DNA from: JALHSW01 sp963720675
GTDB lineage: Bacteria > Actinomycetota > Acidimicrobiia > IMCC26256 > PALSA-555
DNA length: 64,000 bases
NCBI GenBank assembly: GCA_963720675.1
Contig: CAVRGH010000010.1
Coordinates: 124,001-188,000 of the forward strand
Direction of reading: 5' to 3'
The notes beneath the pieces were generated by a model. That model did no database searches and was not told the DNA's origin. It saw only the letters and a program-made list of their open reading frames with translations. Both the position numbers and the translations under genes were made by a program. Positions 25,241-33,833 of this stretch are shown piece by piece; the stretch's first letter is position 1, and every line of letters starts with the position of its first letter.

Positions 25241-25575
25241 CCGAGCCACTGCGCGACGACCAGCACCCCGCAGCCGACCCGACGGCGGGGGACGACCAGC
25301 ACCGCGACGATCCTTCCGGCCCGGGCCCCGGCATGCCGCCGCCGACCGCGACGGAGTCGCTGGTGGGCGCCCTCCTCGAAGCCGGACCGGAGGTCGCCGA
25401 GCACGTCGTGCGGGCCGCGCAAGAGCTGCTGCTCGCCGCGCAGACGATCGTGGATGCCGCGGAGCGTGCCGTGCACGAACAGCAGGCCGTGCGCGACGAG
25501 GCCCGAACCGACGGTGACGACGCCACGCCGGTGGACGACGACGCCACCGTGCACCACCTCGATCTCGGCGAGTGA
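25237..25575 (+). CDS. Hypothetical acidic protein, 112 residues
   Basis: ATG overlaps the SRPBCC stop (ATGA), and its stop overlaps the GTG of the glucokinase, so it is surely translated within this operon. The first 40 residues are disordered (Asp/Pro/Gly/His-rich), the middle (TESLVGALLEAGPEVAEHVVRAAQELLLAAQTIVDAAERAV) is a helix, and the tail is Asp-rich. Streptomyces carry a small gene at the same position before glkA. No motif gives a function. Confidence 0.75.
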   Translation: MTEPLRDDQHPAADPTAGDDQHRDDPSGPGPGMPPPTATESLVGALLEAGPEVAEHVVRAAQELLLAAQTIVDAAERAVHEQQAVRDEARTDGDDATPVDDDATVHHLDLGE

Positions 25576-26528
25576 CGGAACCGGCATCCGCGCCGACGGT
25601 CGGCGTCGACCTCGGCGGCACCAACCTGCGCATCGGCGTCGTCGACGCGGCCGGCACCGTCGTGGACGAGGTCCGTCAGCCTGCGCCCTCCGAGCTGGAT
25701 GCGCTGGTCGACACCTTGGCGCGGGGCGTGAACGACCTGCTCGACGCCCATGACGCGCGCGCGGTCGGTGTCGGCACCGCGGGGATGGTGAGTGCCGACG
25801 GCGCGGTCCACTACGCGCCGAACCTCCCGATGTTCGTCGACGTCCCGTTTCGCGCGCTGCTCGCGGAACGCCTGGACCGACCCGTGCTCGTCGAGAACGA
25901 CGCCAACGTCGCCGCCTGGGGTGAGTACTGCCACGGCGCGGCGCAAGGCGTCGCGCAGGTGCTCGTGGTCACGCTCGGGACCGGGGTCGGGGGTGGGATC
26001 ATCGCCGACGGTCGACTCTTCCGGGGCGCGCACGGCTTCGCGGGCGAGGTCGGACACTGGCAGTTCGATCCGAGCGGTCCGAAGTCCGCGTGCGGTGAGA
26101 TCGGGCACTGGGAGGCCCTCGCGTCGGGTACCGCCCTCGGACACCTCGGCCGAGCGTGGGCCGAGCGCGGCGACGCGCCGAGGGTGCTCGCTCGGGCGGG
26201 CGGTGACGTCGCTGCGATCCACGGTGAGCTCGTGGGCGAGTCGGCGACGGCAGGAGACCCGGACGGCCTTGCGATCGTCGAGCTCTACGCCGACCACGTC
26301 GCGCTCGGCTTCGCGGGACTGGCGAACATCCTCGACCCCGAGCTGATCGTCATCTCGGGTGGGCTCGTGCGCCTCGGTGACGTCCTGCTCGATCCACTCC
26401 GCGCCGCGTTCACGGGGCACCTCGAGGGATCCGCACACCGCCCCGAGGTCCCGATCGTGGCGGCGGAGCTCGGCGACGCCGCGGGCCTGGTCGGCGCAGC
26501 TGCACTCGCCCGGAGACTGGTCCCATGA
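25572..26528 (+). CDS. glk: ROK-family glucokinase
   Basis: 318 residues. Phosphate motif VGVDLGGTNLRIGVVDAAG at the N-terminus, VENDANVAAWGE with the catalytic Asp, and LGTGVGGGIIADGRLFRGAHGFAGEVGHW, where GEVGHW is the sugar-contacting and zinc His segment. The ROK zinc signature C-x-C-G-x2-G-C reads SACGEIGHWE: first Cys is Ser and third is His. Predicted reaction is ATP-dependent glucose phosphorylation. GTG overlaps the preceding TGA. Confidence 0.85.
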   Translation: MTEPASAPTVGVDLGGTNLRIGVVDAAGTVVDEVRQPAPSELDALVDTLARGVNDLLDAHDARAVGVGTAGMVSADGAVHYAPNLPMFVDVPFRALLAERLDRPVLVENDANVAAWGEYCHGAAQGVAQVLVVTLGTGVGGGIIADGRLFRGAHGFAGEVGHWQFDPSGPKSACGEIGHWEALASGTALGHLGRAWAERGDAPRVLARAGGDVAAIHGELVGESATAGDPDGLAIVELYADHVALGFAGLANILDPELIVISGGLVRLGDVLLDPLRAAFTGHLEGSAHRPEVPIVAAELGDAAGLVGAAALARRLVP

Positions 26529-27358
26529 AGCTCGGGCTCGCCCTCCCGTCGTTCGTCGACGATCCCGAGGTTCCCCTGGCAGTGGCTCGTGCCGCAGACG
26601 CGGCAGGGGTCGACGGGGTGTTCGTGTACGACCACCTGTTCCGCACCGCGGCCGATGGCACTCGCCGACCCGCGCTCGAAGGGGTCGGGCTCATGGGAGC
26701 GGTCGCTGCGTCGACGAGCCGCGTCGCCGTCGGCGCGCTGGTGTTCCGGGCCTGGCTCCGACCGTCGGCGTCGCTCGCAGCCGCAGTTGCCACTGCCGCG
26801 CGCATCGCGCCCGACCGGATCATCGCGACGATCGGTGCGGGTGACTCCGAGAGCCGCGAGGAGAACGAGACGTTCGGGCTGGGCTTCGGCACCATGGCGG
26901 AGCGGATCGATCGGCTGGTGGGCGCCGTGCAGGCAACCCGTGACCAGGGGGCCCGGGTCTGGGTCGGTGGACGCGCGCAGCAGGTGCGGGCGGTCGCGGC
27001 GGCCGATGCCGACGGTTGGAACGCGTGGGGTGGTCCGACGGAGTGGTTCGCGCCCCGCGCCGCGACCCTCCAGGCGAGCGCGGTGCGGCCGTCGTTCACC
27101 TGCTCGTGGGGTGGGTTGTTCGTGCTCGGTGACGACGACGCGTCGGCGCTCGCGAAGGCGGAGCGACTCGGTGCGGGCGACGGCACCATCGTCGGCGGTC
27201 CCGAGACCGTGGCGCGGGCGATCGGCGAGTACGCACGCGCCGGTGCCGACTGGGTGATCATCGCCCCGGTCGACGCGCGTGACCCCGAGAACGCGGTGCG
27301 CCTCGGGACCGCGGTGCGCGAGCTCGTACGCGACGACCGGGGTGCTGACGGTCCCTAG
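26525..27358 (+). CDS. LLM-class flavin-dependent oxidoreductase
   Basis: 277 residues. Begins MKLGLALPSFVDDPEVPLAVARAADAAGVDGVFVYDHLF, the first barrel strand and FMN/F420 site of luciferase-like monooxygenases; later TIGAGDSESREENETFGLGF and a C-terminal GADWVIIAPVD. ATG overlaps the glucokinase stop (ATGA). The cofactor may be F420, common in actinobacteria, but cannot be decided from sequence. Last gene of the plus-strand operon; convergent with the thioesterase. Confidence 0.83.
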   Translation: MKLGLALPSFVDDPEVPLAVARAADAAGVDGVFVYDHLFRTAADGTRRPALEGVGLMGAVAASTSRVAVGALVFRAWLRPSASLAAAVATAARIAPDRIIATIGAGDSESREENETFGLGFGTMAERIDRLVGAVQATRDQGARVWVGGRAQQVRAVAAADADGWNAWGGPTEWFAPRAATLQASAVRPSFTCSWGGLFVLGDDDASALAKAERLGAGDGTIVGGPETVARAIGEYARAGADWVIIAPVDARDPENAVRLGTAVRELVRDDRGADGP

Positions 27359-27403
27359 GGCTTGTCGGGGTTGGCCGTCAGGCTGCACCCTCGATCCGCG
27401 GCC

Positions 27404-28078
27404 TCAAGGGAGGGGGTCGGTCGGCTCCGCGGTGGAGGGTCGTTCTCCGAAGTACTCCAGGGACCGCTCCGCCCCGATGACCACGAAGAGTCCCTCGGCC
27501 TCGGCGGTCACGACGTCACCGGCGCGCAGGGTCGCGACGGTGGTGATGCGGCGACCCTCGACGCGCTCGGTGCGGGCAGTGAGCGCGAGCTCGGTGCGCA
27601 GCGGCGTCGGTTTGCGGAAGCGCACGGTGAGCCGGGCGGTCAAGCCGGGGTGGCCGCTGACGACGTTCGCCATGCCCAAGGCCTCGTCGAAGGCGAGCGC
27701 GACCCAGCCGCCGTGGACGTAGCCGGGTGGACCCTCGTGGGCGGCGCCGAACGCGCCACGCGCGACGACCTGGTCGTCGTGCATCTCGAGGACGAGCGGC
27801 GCAGCGACCGGGTTGATCGAGCCGACGAGTGGGCTACGCGGCAGGTAGTCCTCGTGGCGCCGCTCACGCCGCGAGCGCGCACCGCTCGGTCGCGAGCTCC
27901 GATCGTGGTCGGGCCCCATGAGGAAGCCGACCGCGCGTTCGGCCGAGTCGGCGGCGGCGTCGAGCTCCGCGTCGGTCGAGTCCTCGGCCGTGAGCACTGC
28001 GTCGATCAGGTGGCGTGCTGCCGCGGCGAGCCGCTGGCGCGCGGGGCTGGCGAAGGTGGCGACCTCGGCAGGTTGCAC
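27404..28078 (-). CDS. PaaI-type thioesterase (hot-dog fold)
   Basis: 224 residues from GTG 28078, 8 nt after the crotonase stop. The hot-dog domain occupies residues ~95-215: PGYVHGGWVALAFDEALGMAN with the helix and active-site Asp/Glu region, then ARLTVRFRKPTPLRTELALTARTERVEGRRITTVATL. The N-terminal 90 residues are helical and basic and are unusual for the family. Likely hydrolyses an acyl-CoA produced by the neighbouring crotonase. Confidence 0.82.
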   Translation of the reverse strand: MQPAEVATFASPARQRLAAAARHLIDAVLTAEDSTDAELDAAADSAERAVGFLMGPDHDRSSRPSGARSRRERRHEDYLPRSPLVGSINPVAAPLVLEMHDDQVVARGAFGAAHEGPPGYVHGGWVALAFDEALGMANVVSGHPGLTARLTVRFRKPTPLRTELALTARTERVEGRRITTVATLRAGDVVTAEAEGLFVVIGAERSLEYFGERPSTAEPTDPLP

Positions 28079-28085
28079 GGGTGCG

Positions 28086-28895
28086 CTAGCGGCCCTTGAA
28101 GATGGGGGGACGCTTCTCGGCGAAGGCTCGGGGACCCTCCTGGGCGTCCTCGCTGGCGAACACCTCCCACCCGATCTTGTCCTGGACCTGCATCGCCTCG
28201 AAGTCGGAGAGGTGCTCGGTCTCGCGCCACGCGCGCAGGATCGCCTTGGTGGAGAGCGGACCGCACTCCGCGACCTGCGCAGCGACCGCGAGGGCCACCG
28301 GGAGGGCCTGTCCGTCGGGGACGACGCGCCCGATGAGACCGATCTGCTGCGCCTCGATCGCGGTGACGGCCCGGGCGGAGAGGAGGATGTCCATGGCGAC
28401 GGTGTAGGGGATCTGCTTGGGGAGCCGACAGGCCGACCCGCCGAGCGGGAACAGCGCGCGTCGCGCCTCCCAGACGCCGAAGATCGCACCTTCACCCGCG
28501 ATGCGGATGTCGGTGCCCTGGAGCATCTCGGTGCCTCCGGCGACCGCGTAGCCCTCGACCGCGGCGATCATCGGTTTCGAGCACCGGTAGTCGCGGAGCA
28601 AGCCCTTCCAGTGGAGGTTCGGCTCTTCGGTCATACGCCGGTCGACGTACTCGCTGCGCGGCGCGTTCATCGAGACGAGGTCCATGCCCGACGAGAACGA
28701 GCCCCCGGCGCCGGTGAGCACCGCACAGCGAACGTCGTCGGTGTCATCGACGTAGGTGTACGCATCGGCGAGGCCGACGAGCATCGTGGCACTCAAGGAG
28801 TTCTTCTTCGCGGGGCGGTTCATCGTGATGATCACGACGCCGCCGTCGCGTTCGACGATGCAGTCGTCGTTCGAGATCGAGAGCTGTTCGGGCAC
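28086..28895 (-). CDS. Enoyl-CoA hydratase/isomerase family protein
   Basis: 269 residues from GTG 28895, which has GGAGG four bases upstream. MNRPAKKNSLSATM, GAGGSFSSGMDLVSM and AVEGYAVAGGTEM are the crotonase motifs; IFGVWEARRALFPLGGS carries a Glu at the hydratase position. C-terminal FAEKRPPIFKGR is standard. Operon with the thioesterase downstream and the HAD gene upstream. Substrate unknown. Confidence 0.87.
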   Translation of the reverse strand: MPEQLSISNDDCIVERDGGVVIITMNRPAKKNSLSATMLVGLADAYTYVDDTDDVRCAVLTGAGGSFSSGMDLVSMNAPRSEYVDRRMTEEPNLHWKGLLRDYRCSKPMIAAVEGYAVAGGTEMLQGTDIRIAGEGAIFGVWEARRALFPLGGSACRLPKQIPYTVAMDILLSARAVTAIEAQQIGLIGRVVPDGQALPVALAVAAQVAECGPLSTKAILRAWRETEHLSDFEAMQVQDKIGWEVFASEDAQEGPRAFAEKRPPIFKGR

Positions 28896-29653
28896 CGAGC
28901 CTCCAGGCAGGTCGGGGAGTGGTCGCGGTGGAGCGATCCTACGAGGAGCGCGCGAGCAGCTCGACCACCCCGCCGAGAGTCTGTCACGCGTGGGCACGGA
29001 GCGTCGGGATGGAAGTCGTAGGGATCGACGAGCACCGGCCGAACTCCCGCCGCGAGGGCCCCGACGACGTCGGCGGCCGGTGTGTCGCCGACGTGGATCG
29101 TGCGCTCGGCTGCCACGTCGAGCCGCTCCAGGGCGAGGTGGAAGATCGCCGGGTCGGGCTTCGAGATGCCGACGACGCCCGAGTCGAGCACGGCATCGAC
29201 CTCGACGCCCGCGCCGGGGCCGACCTGGCAGGTGCCGTCGAGCCGGAGCTGTTCCTCGACCGTCCCGTCCGCGTTGGACACGACCGCGAGTCGCAGCCCC
29301 CGGGCGGCGAGCGCCCGGAGCGCGTCGCGGGCGCCCGGGATCTGGCGGATCCACACGTCGCCGCGCCGGAACTCGGCGAGGAGGGTCTCGGTTGCCTCGT
29401 CGAGACGGTCGGCGGGTACGCCACACACGCTGGCGTACGCGCGGTTGTAGGCGTGCCAGAGGTTCGAGCCGTCGCCGTGGTGGCCGACGATCGACGGGTT
29501 GCCCAGGGCCGCGATGCCGGCGTAGTGGGCGCGGTCGAGGTCGGCGGCGTCGACGGAGAGGTCGAGCCGGGCCAAGGCGGCGAGCATTCGGTCGTGATCG
29601 GGCAGGTAGAACACGCCGCCGAGGTCGAGGAGCACCGCGTCGACGTCGTGCAT
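28832..29653 (-). CDS. HAD-superfamily hydrolase
   Basis: Up to 273 residues as read. Motif I is VDAVLLDLGGVFYLP (nucleophile Asp in DLGG), motif II AVVSNADG, motif III/IV GISKPDPAIFHLALERL and HVGDTPAADVVGA. ATG 29653 is preceded by TAGCGT with a 7-nt gap, so the mRNA is probably leaderless. The expected C-terminus VVELLARSS followed by TAG appears in another frame at about 28970-28939, so a 1-base error near 28960-28975 may give a false extension into the crotonase start. Phosphatase of unknown substrate. Confidence 0.78.
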   Translation of the reverse strand: MHDVDAVLLDLGGVFYLPDHDRMLAALARLDLSVDAADLDRAHYAGIAALGNPSIVGHHGDGSNLWHAYNRAYASVCGVPADRLDEATETLLAEFRRGDVWIRQIPGARDALRALAARGLRLAVVSNADGTVEEQLRLDGTCQVGPGAGVEVDAVLDSGVVGISKPDPAIFHLALERLDVAAERTIHVGDTPAADVVGALAAGVRPVLVDPYDFHPDAPCPRVTDSRRGGRAARALLVGSLHRDHSPTCLEARCPNSSRSRTTTASSNATAAS

Positions 29654-29660
29654 GGTCGGC

Positions 29661-29666
29661 ACGCTA
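29661..29666 (-). promoter_or_regulatory. -10 element TAGCGT, probable leaderless start
   Basis: On the minus strand TAGCGT ends 7 nt before the ATG at 29653 of the HAD hydrolase gene. Confidence 0.5.
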
Positions 29667-29782
29667 GTGGTGTGGCGCATCCCGACCAGCGACGATTTCG
29701 TCTGCGGAGCTCGCGAAGCTCGCTGATACCGTGGGCCGACAGAGACGCAGCGGAGGCGTGGCCGGACGGCCGGGACGCCGGA

Positions 29783-30973
29783 GTGGAGTCGACCCAGCAC
29801 GTGGAGTTCCGACGGATCAACGCGCTGCCGCCGTATGTGTTCGCGACCATCGACGCGCTCAAGATGGAGGCGCGGCGCGCGGGGACCGACGTGGTCGATC
29901 TCGGGTTCGGCAACCCCGACCTCCCGCCGTCCGACATCGCACTCGACAAGCTGTGCGAGGCCGTGCGGAACCCCCGCAACCACCGCTACTCGGCCAGCCG
30001 GGGGATCCCGAAGCTGCGGCTCGCGATCACCGACCTGTACCAGCGCAAGTTCGGGGTCGAGCTCGACCCGGAGACGCAGGCGTGCACGACGATCGGCGCG
30101 AAGGAGGGCTTCTCCCACCTCATGTGGGTGCTGCTCGGCCCGGGCGACGCCGCGATGGTTCCCAGCCCTTCGTACCCGATCCACATCTGGGGCCCGTTGT
30201 TCGCCGGCGCCGAGGTGCGCCACGTGCGGCTCGGTGGCGAGCACGACTTCTTCGAGAACCTGCTCGAGGCGTGGGAGGACTCCTGGCCCCGGCCGAAGGT
30301 GATCGTCCTCTCGTTCCCGCACAACCCGACGACGGCCTGCGTCGACCTCCCGTTCATGCAGCGGATGGTCGATTTCGCCCGCGAGCACGAGGTGCTCCTC
30401 GTGCACGACTTCGCGTACGCCGACCTCGGCTTCGACGGCTACGACCCGCCATCGATCCTCCAGGTTCCCGGTGCCGACGAGGTCGCGGTCGAGCTGTACA
30501 CGCTCACCAAGTCGTTCTCGATGGCCGGCTGGCGCATGGGGTTCCTCCTGGGGAACGCCGAGGTGGTGGCGGCGCTCGCGAAGCTCAAGAGCTACCTCGA
30601 CTACGGGACCTTCCAACCCATCCAGATCGCGGCGACCGTCGCGATGAACGAGACGCCAGACTTCCCGCGTGAGGTGAACAAGATCTACAAGAGCCGCCGC
30701 GACGCCCTGATCGACGGCCTCGCTCGTGTGGGTTGGGAGGTCGAGGCGCCGAAGGGGACCATGTTCGTGTGGGCGCCGATCCCACCGGCGTACGAGGAAT
30801 TGGGCAGCCTCGACTTCGCCAAGCTCCTGGTGCAGGACGCCCATGTCGCGGTCTCGCCCGGCATGGGCTTCGGACCCGGCGGCGAGGGCTACGTGCGGTT
30901 CGCGCTGGTCGAGAACGAGCAGCGGATCGGGCAGGCCACGCGCAACATCAAGCGTGCGCTCACCAAGCTCTAG
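29783..30973 (+). CDS. Class I/II aminotransferase (AlaC/LL-DAP aminotransferase-like)
   Basis: 396 residues from GTG 29783, the only plausible in-frame start. FGNPDLPPSDIALDKLCEA, SASRGIPKLRLAITDLYQRKFG, a PLP-phosphate segment TIGAKEGFSHLMWVLL, SFPHNPTTACVD, and the Schiff-base Lys in LYTLTKSFSMAGWRMGF. The pattern matches AlaC-type enzymes that make alanine or the DapL group. TACCGT at 29727-29732 is a possible -10. Divergent from the HAD gene. Confidence 0.85.
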   Translation: MESTQHVEFRRINALPPYVFATIDALKMEARRAGTDVVDLGFGNPDLPPSDIALDKLCEAVRNPRNHRYSASRGIPKLRLAITDLYQRKFGVELDPETQACTTIGAKEGFSHLMWVLLGPGDAAMVPSPSYPIHIWGPLFAGAEVRHVRLGGEHDFFENLLEAWEDSWPRPKVIVLSFPHNPTTACVDLPFMQRMVDFAREHEVLLVHDFAYADLGFDGYDPPSILQVPGADEVAVELYTLTKSFSMAGWRMGFLLGNAEVVAALAKLKSYLDYGTFQPIQIAATVAMNETPDFPREVNKIYKSRRDALIDGLARVGWEVEAPKGTMFVWAPIPPAYEELGSLDFAKLLVQDAHVAVSPGMGFGPGGEGYVRFALVENEQRIGQATRNIKRALTKL

Positions 30974-31036
30974 ACGGGTTGCTCGGCGTCTGACCGAGTC
31001 CTTGCGGGAGCACTCGTAACTTCTGACGCGCGGCCG

Positions 31037-31042
31037 TAGTCT
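31037..31042 (+). promoter_or_regulatory. -10 element TAGTCT, probable leaderless start of plsC
   Basis: TAGTCT fits TANNNT and lies 8 nt before the ATG at 31051, with no Shine-Dalgarno site between them. Confidence 0.5.
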
Positions 31043-31050
31043 GAGCACGG

Positions 31051-31755
31051 ATGCTCTACTGGGCGATCAAGGTCGTGATGACCCCGGTGCTCCGCGTGAC
31101 CTACCGGGTCAGCGTCGAGGGGAGGGAGCACCTTCCCAAGCGCGGTCCGGTCATCCTCGCGGCGAACCACCGTTCGTTCCTCGACTCGATCTTCCTCCCG
31201 CTCGTGGTGGGTCGCCGCGTCACCTTCGTCGCGAAGGCCGAGTACTTCGATGACCGCAAGACGGCATGGTTCTTCCGAGGCGTGGGGCAGATCCCGATCC
31301 GGCGGTCGGGGGGCAGCGCGAGCGAGGGTGCGCTCGAGGCCGCGACCGAGGTGCTCGAGGGGGGTGGGGTCTTCGGCATCTACCCCGAGGGCACCCGCAC
31401 GCGAGACGGCTTCACGCACCGGGGGCACACGGGACTTGCTCGGCTCGCGCGCCGCACCGGCGCGCCGATCGTCCCCGTCGGCCTGGTCGGCACCGACGAC
31501 TGCCAGCCGACCGACAAGAAGATGCCGAAGCTGTTCCGCGACGTATCGATCCGGTTCGGTGCCCCCATCGCGCCGGAGCGGTACGCGGCGAACGATGACG
31601 GGCTCGCGCTGCGGCAGATCACCGACGAGGTGATGTTCGAGATCGTGCAGCTCTGTGGGGTCTACGAGTATCGCGACACCTACGCCACGAAGCAGAGCGA
31701 GGATCTCCCGACCGAGACCGCGCGCCTCCCGACGCTCACTGCGAGCGCCGCCTAA
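31051..31755 (+). CDS. plsC: 1-acyl-sn-glycerol-3-phosphate acyltransferase (PlsC family)
   Basis: 234 residues. Motif I NHRSFLDS (H-x4-D), motif II around GQIPIRRSGG, motif III FGIYPEGTRTRDG, and motif IV APIVPVGLVG, all in order. It transfers an acyl chain to lysophosphatidate or a related lysolipid at the inner membrane face. Short N-terminal hydrophobic stretch only. Convergent with glpK; stop codons overlap. A PlsC-like gene (Rv2182c) lies near pimB in mycobacteria too. Confidence 0.87.
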   Translation: MLYWAIKVVMTPVLRVTYRVSVEGREHLPKRGPVILAANHRSFLDSIFLPLVVGRRVTFVAKAEYFDDRKTAWFFRGVGQIPIRRSGGSASEGALEAATEVLEGGGVFGIYPEGTRTRDGFTHRGHTGLARLARRTGAPIVPVGLVGTDDCQPTDKKMPKLFRDVSIRFGAPIAPERYAANDDGLALRQITDEVMFEIVQLCGVYEYRDTYATKQSEDLPTETARLPTLTASAA

Positions 31756-33239
31756 CGAGCCCAGCCGCGGGCCCGCTCGACGCCGCGCAGCCACTCGGTG
31801 TGCTGCCGCTCGACCTCCTCGGCAGGCATCGCGGGTCGGTAGGACGCCTCCTCGGCCCAGGCCGCCGCCGCATCGGCGGGTGCCGCCCACACGCCCTCGG
31901 CGAGTCCGGCCAGGTACGCCGCGCCCAGTGCCGTCGTCTCCTGCACCGCCGGGCGACGGACGGTGACGTCGAGCACGTCGGCCTGGAGCTGGCAGAGCAC
32001 GTCCATCACGCTCGCGCCGCCGTCGGCACGCAGCTCGACGATGTTGCGGCCCGATGCTGCAGTCATCGCGTCGACGACGTCGCGGGTCTGCCACGCCATC
32101 GCCTCGACCACCGCGCGCGCGAGGTGCGCGCGGTTGGTCCCGCGGGTGAGACCGAGGATCGCGCCGCGCGCGTACGGGTCCCACCACGGTGCACCCAGGC
32201 CGGTGAAGGCGGGGACGAACACCACGCCGCCGGCGTCGGGCACGCTGGCCGCGAGCGGTCCGATCTCGGCCGCGTCGCGAATGATCCCGAGGCCGTCACG
32301 CAGCCACTGGACCGCGGCGCCCGTGACGAAGATCGCTCCCTCCAACGCGTAGGTGACCGCATCGCCGATCTGCCACGCGACCGAGGTGAGCAGGCCGTCG
32401 ACGGGCGCGGGGAGCGTGTTCCCGAGGTTCATGAGCACGAAGGAGCCGGTGCCGTAGGTGTTCTTGGTCATGCCCGGCTCGAAGCACGCCTGCCCGAACA
32501 GTGCGGCCTGCTGGTCTCCGGCGATCCCCGACACCGGCACCGCGAGCCCGGCCGCGCAATCCGGCCGCGTCACCCCGAAGCGGCCGCTGCTGGGCAGCAC
32601 CGTGGGGAGGCACGAACGCGGGATGCCGAAGATCTCGAGGAGGTCATCGGACCACTCCAGGGTCGCGAGGTCGAGCAGCATCGTGCGGCTGGCGTTCGAC
32701 GGGTCCGTGGCATGCACACCGCCGTCGGGTCCGCCGGTGAGTCTCCACAGGATCCACGAGTCGACCGTCCCGAACGCCAGGTCGGGATGCACGGCGACAC
32801 CACCGGTGGTGAAGAGCCACTCGAGCTTGGTCCCGGAGAAGTACGGATCGAGGACCAGCCCGGTGCGTGCCCGCACCAGTGGTTCGAGGCCCTGCTCGCG
32901 AAGCGCGTCGCAGCGCGCCGCGGTGCGACGGTCCTGCCAGACGATGGCGCGATGGGGGAGCGCGCCGGTCGCGCGGTCCCAGACGATGGTCGTCTCGCGC
33001 TGGTTGGTGATACCGATCGCGGCGATCGGCACGCCGTCACGTCCGAGCTCCTCGACGACCTCACCGAGGGTCGCGACGGTCGCCGCCCAGATCTCCTCGG
33101 CGTCGTGCTCGACCCATCCCGGCTCCGGGAAGTGCTGGGGGAACTCGCGGTAGGACCATGCGCGCTTGGCGCCGGCCTCGTCGACGGCGAGGGTCCGGAC
33201 CCCGGTCGTGCCGGCGTCGATCGCCAGCACCACCGGCAT
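31752..33239 (-). CDS. glpK: Glycerol kinase
   Basis: 495 residues, normal length. AIDAGTTGVRTLAVDEAG phosphate site, GITNQRETTIVWDRATG, FSGTKLEWLF, a central GDQQAALFGQACFEPGMTKNTYGTGSF, and DGGASVMDVLCQLQADVL near the C-terminus, which are the FGGY kinase signatures in order. Phosphorylates glycerol to glycerol 3-phosphate. ATG follows the TAG of the upstream gene without a gap. No glycerol facilitator or dehydrogenase is nearby. Confidence 0.92.
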   Translation of the reverse strand: MPVVLAIDAGTTGVRTLAVDEAGAKRAWSYREFPQHFPEPGWVEHDAEEIWAATVATLGEVVEELGRDGVPIAAIGITNQRETTIVWDRATGALPHRAIVWQDRRTAARCDALREQGLEPLVRARTGLVLDPYFSGTKLEWLFTTGGVAVHPDLAFGTVDSWILWRLTGGPDGGVHATDPSNASRTMLLDLATLEWSDDLLEIFGIPRSCLPTVLPSSGRFGVTRPDCAAGLAVPVSGIAGDQQAALFGQACFEPGMTKNTYGTGSFVLMNLGNTLPAPVDGLLTSVAWQIGDAVTYALEGAIFVTGAAVQWLRDGLGIIRDAAEIGPLAASVPDAGGVVFVPAFTGLGAPWWDPYARGAILGLTRGTNRAHLARAVVEAMAWQTRDVVDAMTAASGRNIVELRADGGASVMDVLCQLQADVLDVTVRRPAVQETTALGAAYLAGLAEGVWAAPADAAAAWAEEASYRPAMPAEEVERQHTEWLRGVERARGWAR

Positions 33240-33743
33240 CTAGTGGTTGCCCCAGAACGCCTCGGCGGCCGCCCGCTCGGCGTCTTCGGGCGACGCGGGA
33301 ACGTCCGAATCCTCGCCCCGGCCGCGCACGCCTGCGTGGACCGTGGCCGAGCCCGGCGCCGTGAGGTGCTGCTCGAGCGCCCGACCGAGCGCCTGGTGTG
33401 GCGGCCGGAACTCGAGCACCAGCCCGGTGTCGTTCTCGCCCCGCAGCACCAGCTGGGACAGCGTGGGGTACCGGCGCCGGCGGTCCAAGGTGAAGAACTC
33501 GTAGCGCTTGCCCATCACCAGGTCGGCGGTACCCACCGGATCTCGGCGGCGCCTGGCGCGCCGCTCGAACACCAACAGTCGGCGGTCGGTGAGCGCGATC
33601 AGGTACTGGTGACGCGCCCGGAACAGCAGACCGGACCCGGGCGTGACCGGCGCGGCCCAGACGACACCGACATCGAGCACCTGCTCGTCGCTGACCGCAA
33701 CGGTCTCGGCTGCAGCGCGCGCCCGTCGCTTCGCGTTCGGCAT
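33240..33743 (-). CDS. Hypothetical protein, PH-like core
   Basis: 167 residues. A basic N-terminus (MPNAKRRARAAAE) is followed by a beta-rich core with LIALTDRRLLVFERR and YPTLSQLVLRGENDTGLVLEFRP, resembling bacterial PH-like domains. The tail is acidic (SPEDAERAAAEAFWGNH). TAACCT (33751-33756) ends 7 nt before the ATG, suggesting a leaderless mRNA shared with glpK. Function unknown. Confidence 0.72.
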   Translation of the reverse strand: MPNAKRRARAAAETVAVSDEQVLDVGVVWAAPVTPGSGLLFRARHQYLIALTDRRLLVFERRARRRRDPVGTADLVMGKRYEFFTLDRRRRYPTLSQLVLRGENDTGLVLEFRPPHQALGRALEQHLTAPGSATVHAGVRGRGEDSDVPASPEDAERAAAEAFWGNH

Positions 33744-33750
33744 GGTCGCG

Positions 33751-33756
33751 AGGTTA
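33751..33756 (-). promoter_or_regulatory. -10 element TAACCT, probable leaderless start
   Basis: On the minus strand TAACCT ends 7 nt before the ATG at 33743 of the PH-like gene that leads the glpK unit. No ribosome-binding site lies between. Confidence 0.5.
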
Positions 33757-33833
33757 CCGGCGACCCCGGAGACCACGGTGCCTCCCTCGCGCCGGAGCAC
33801 GCACGCCGGGCGAAGCCTGCGAAGATGGAGCCG

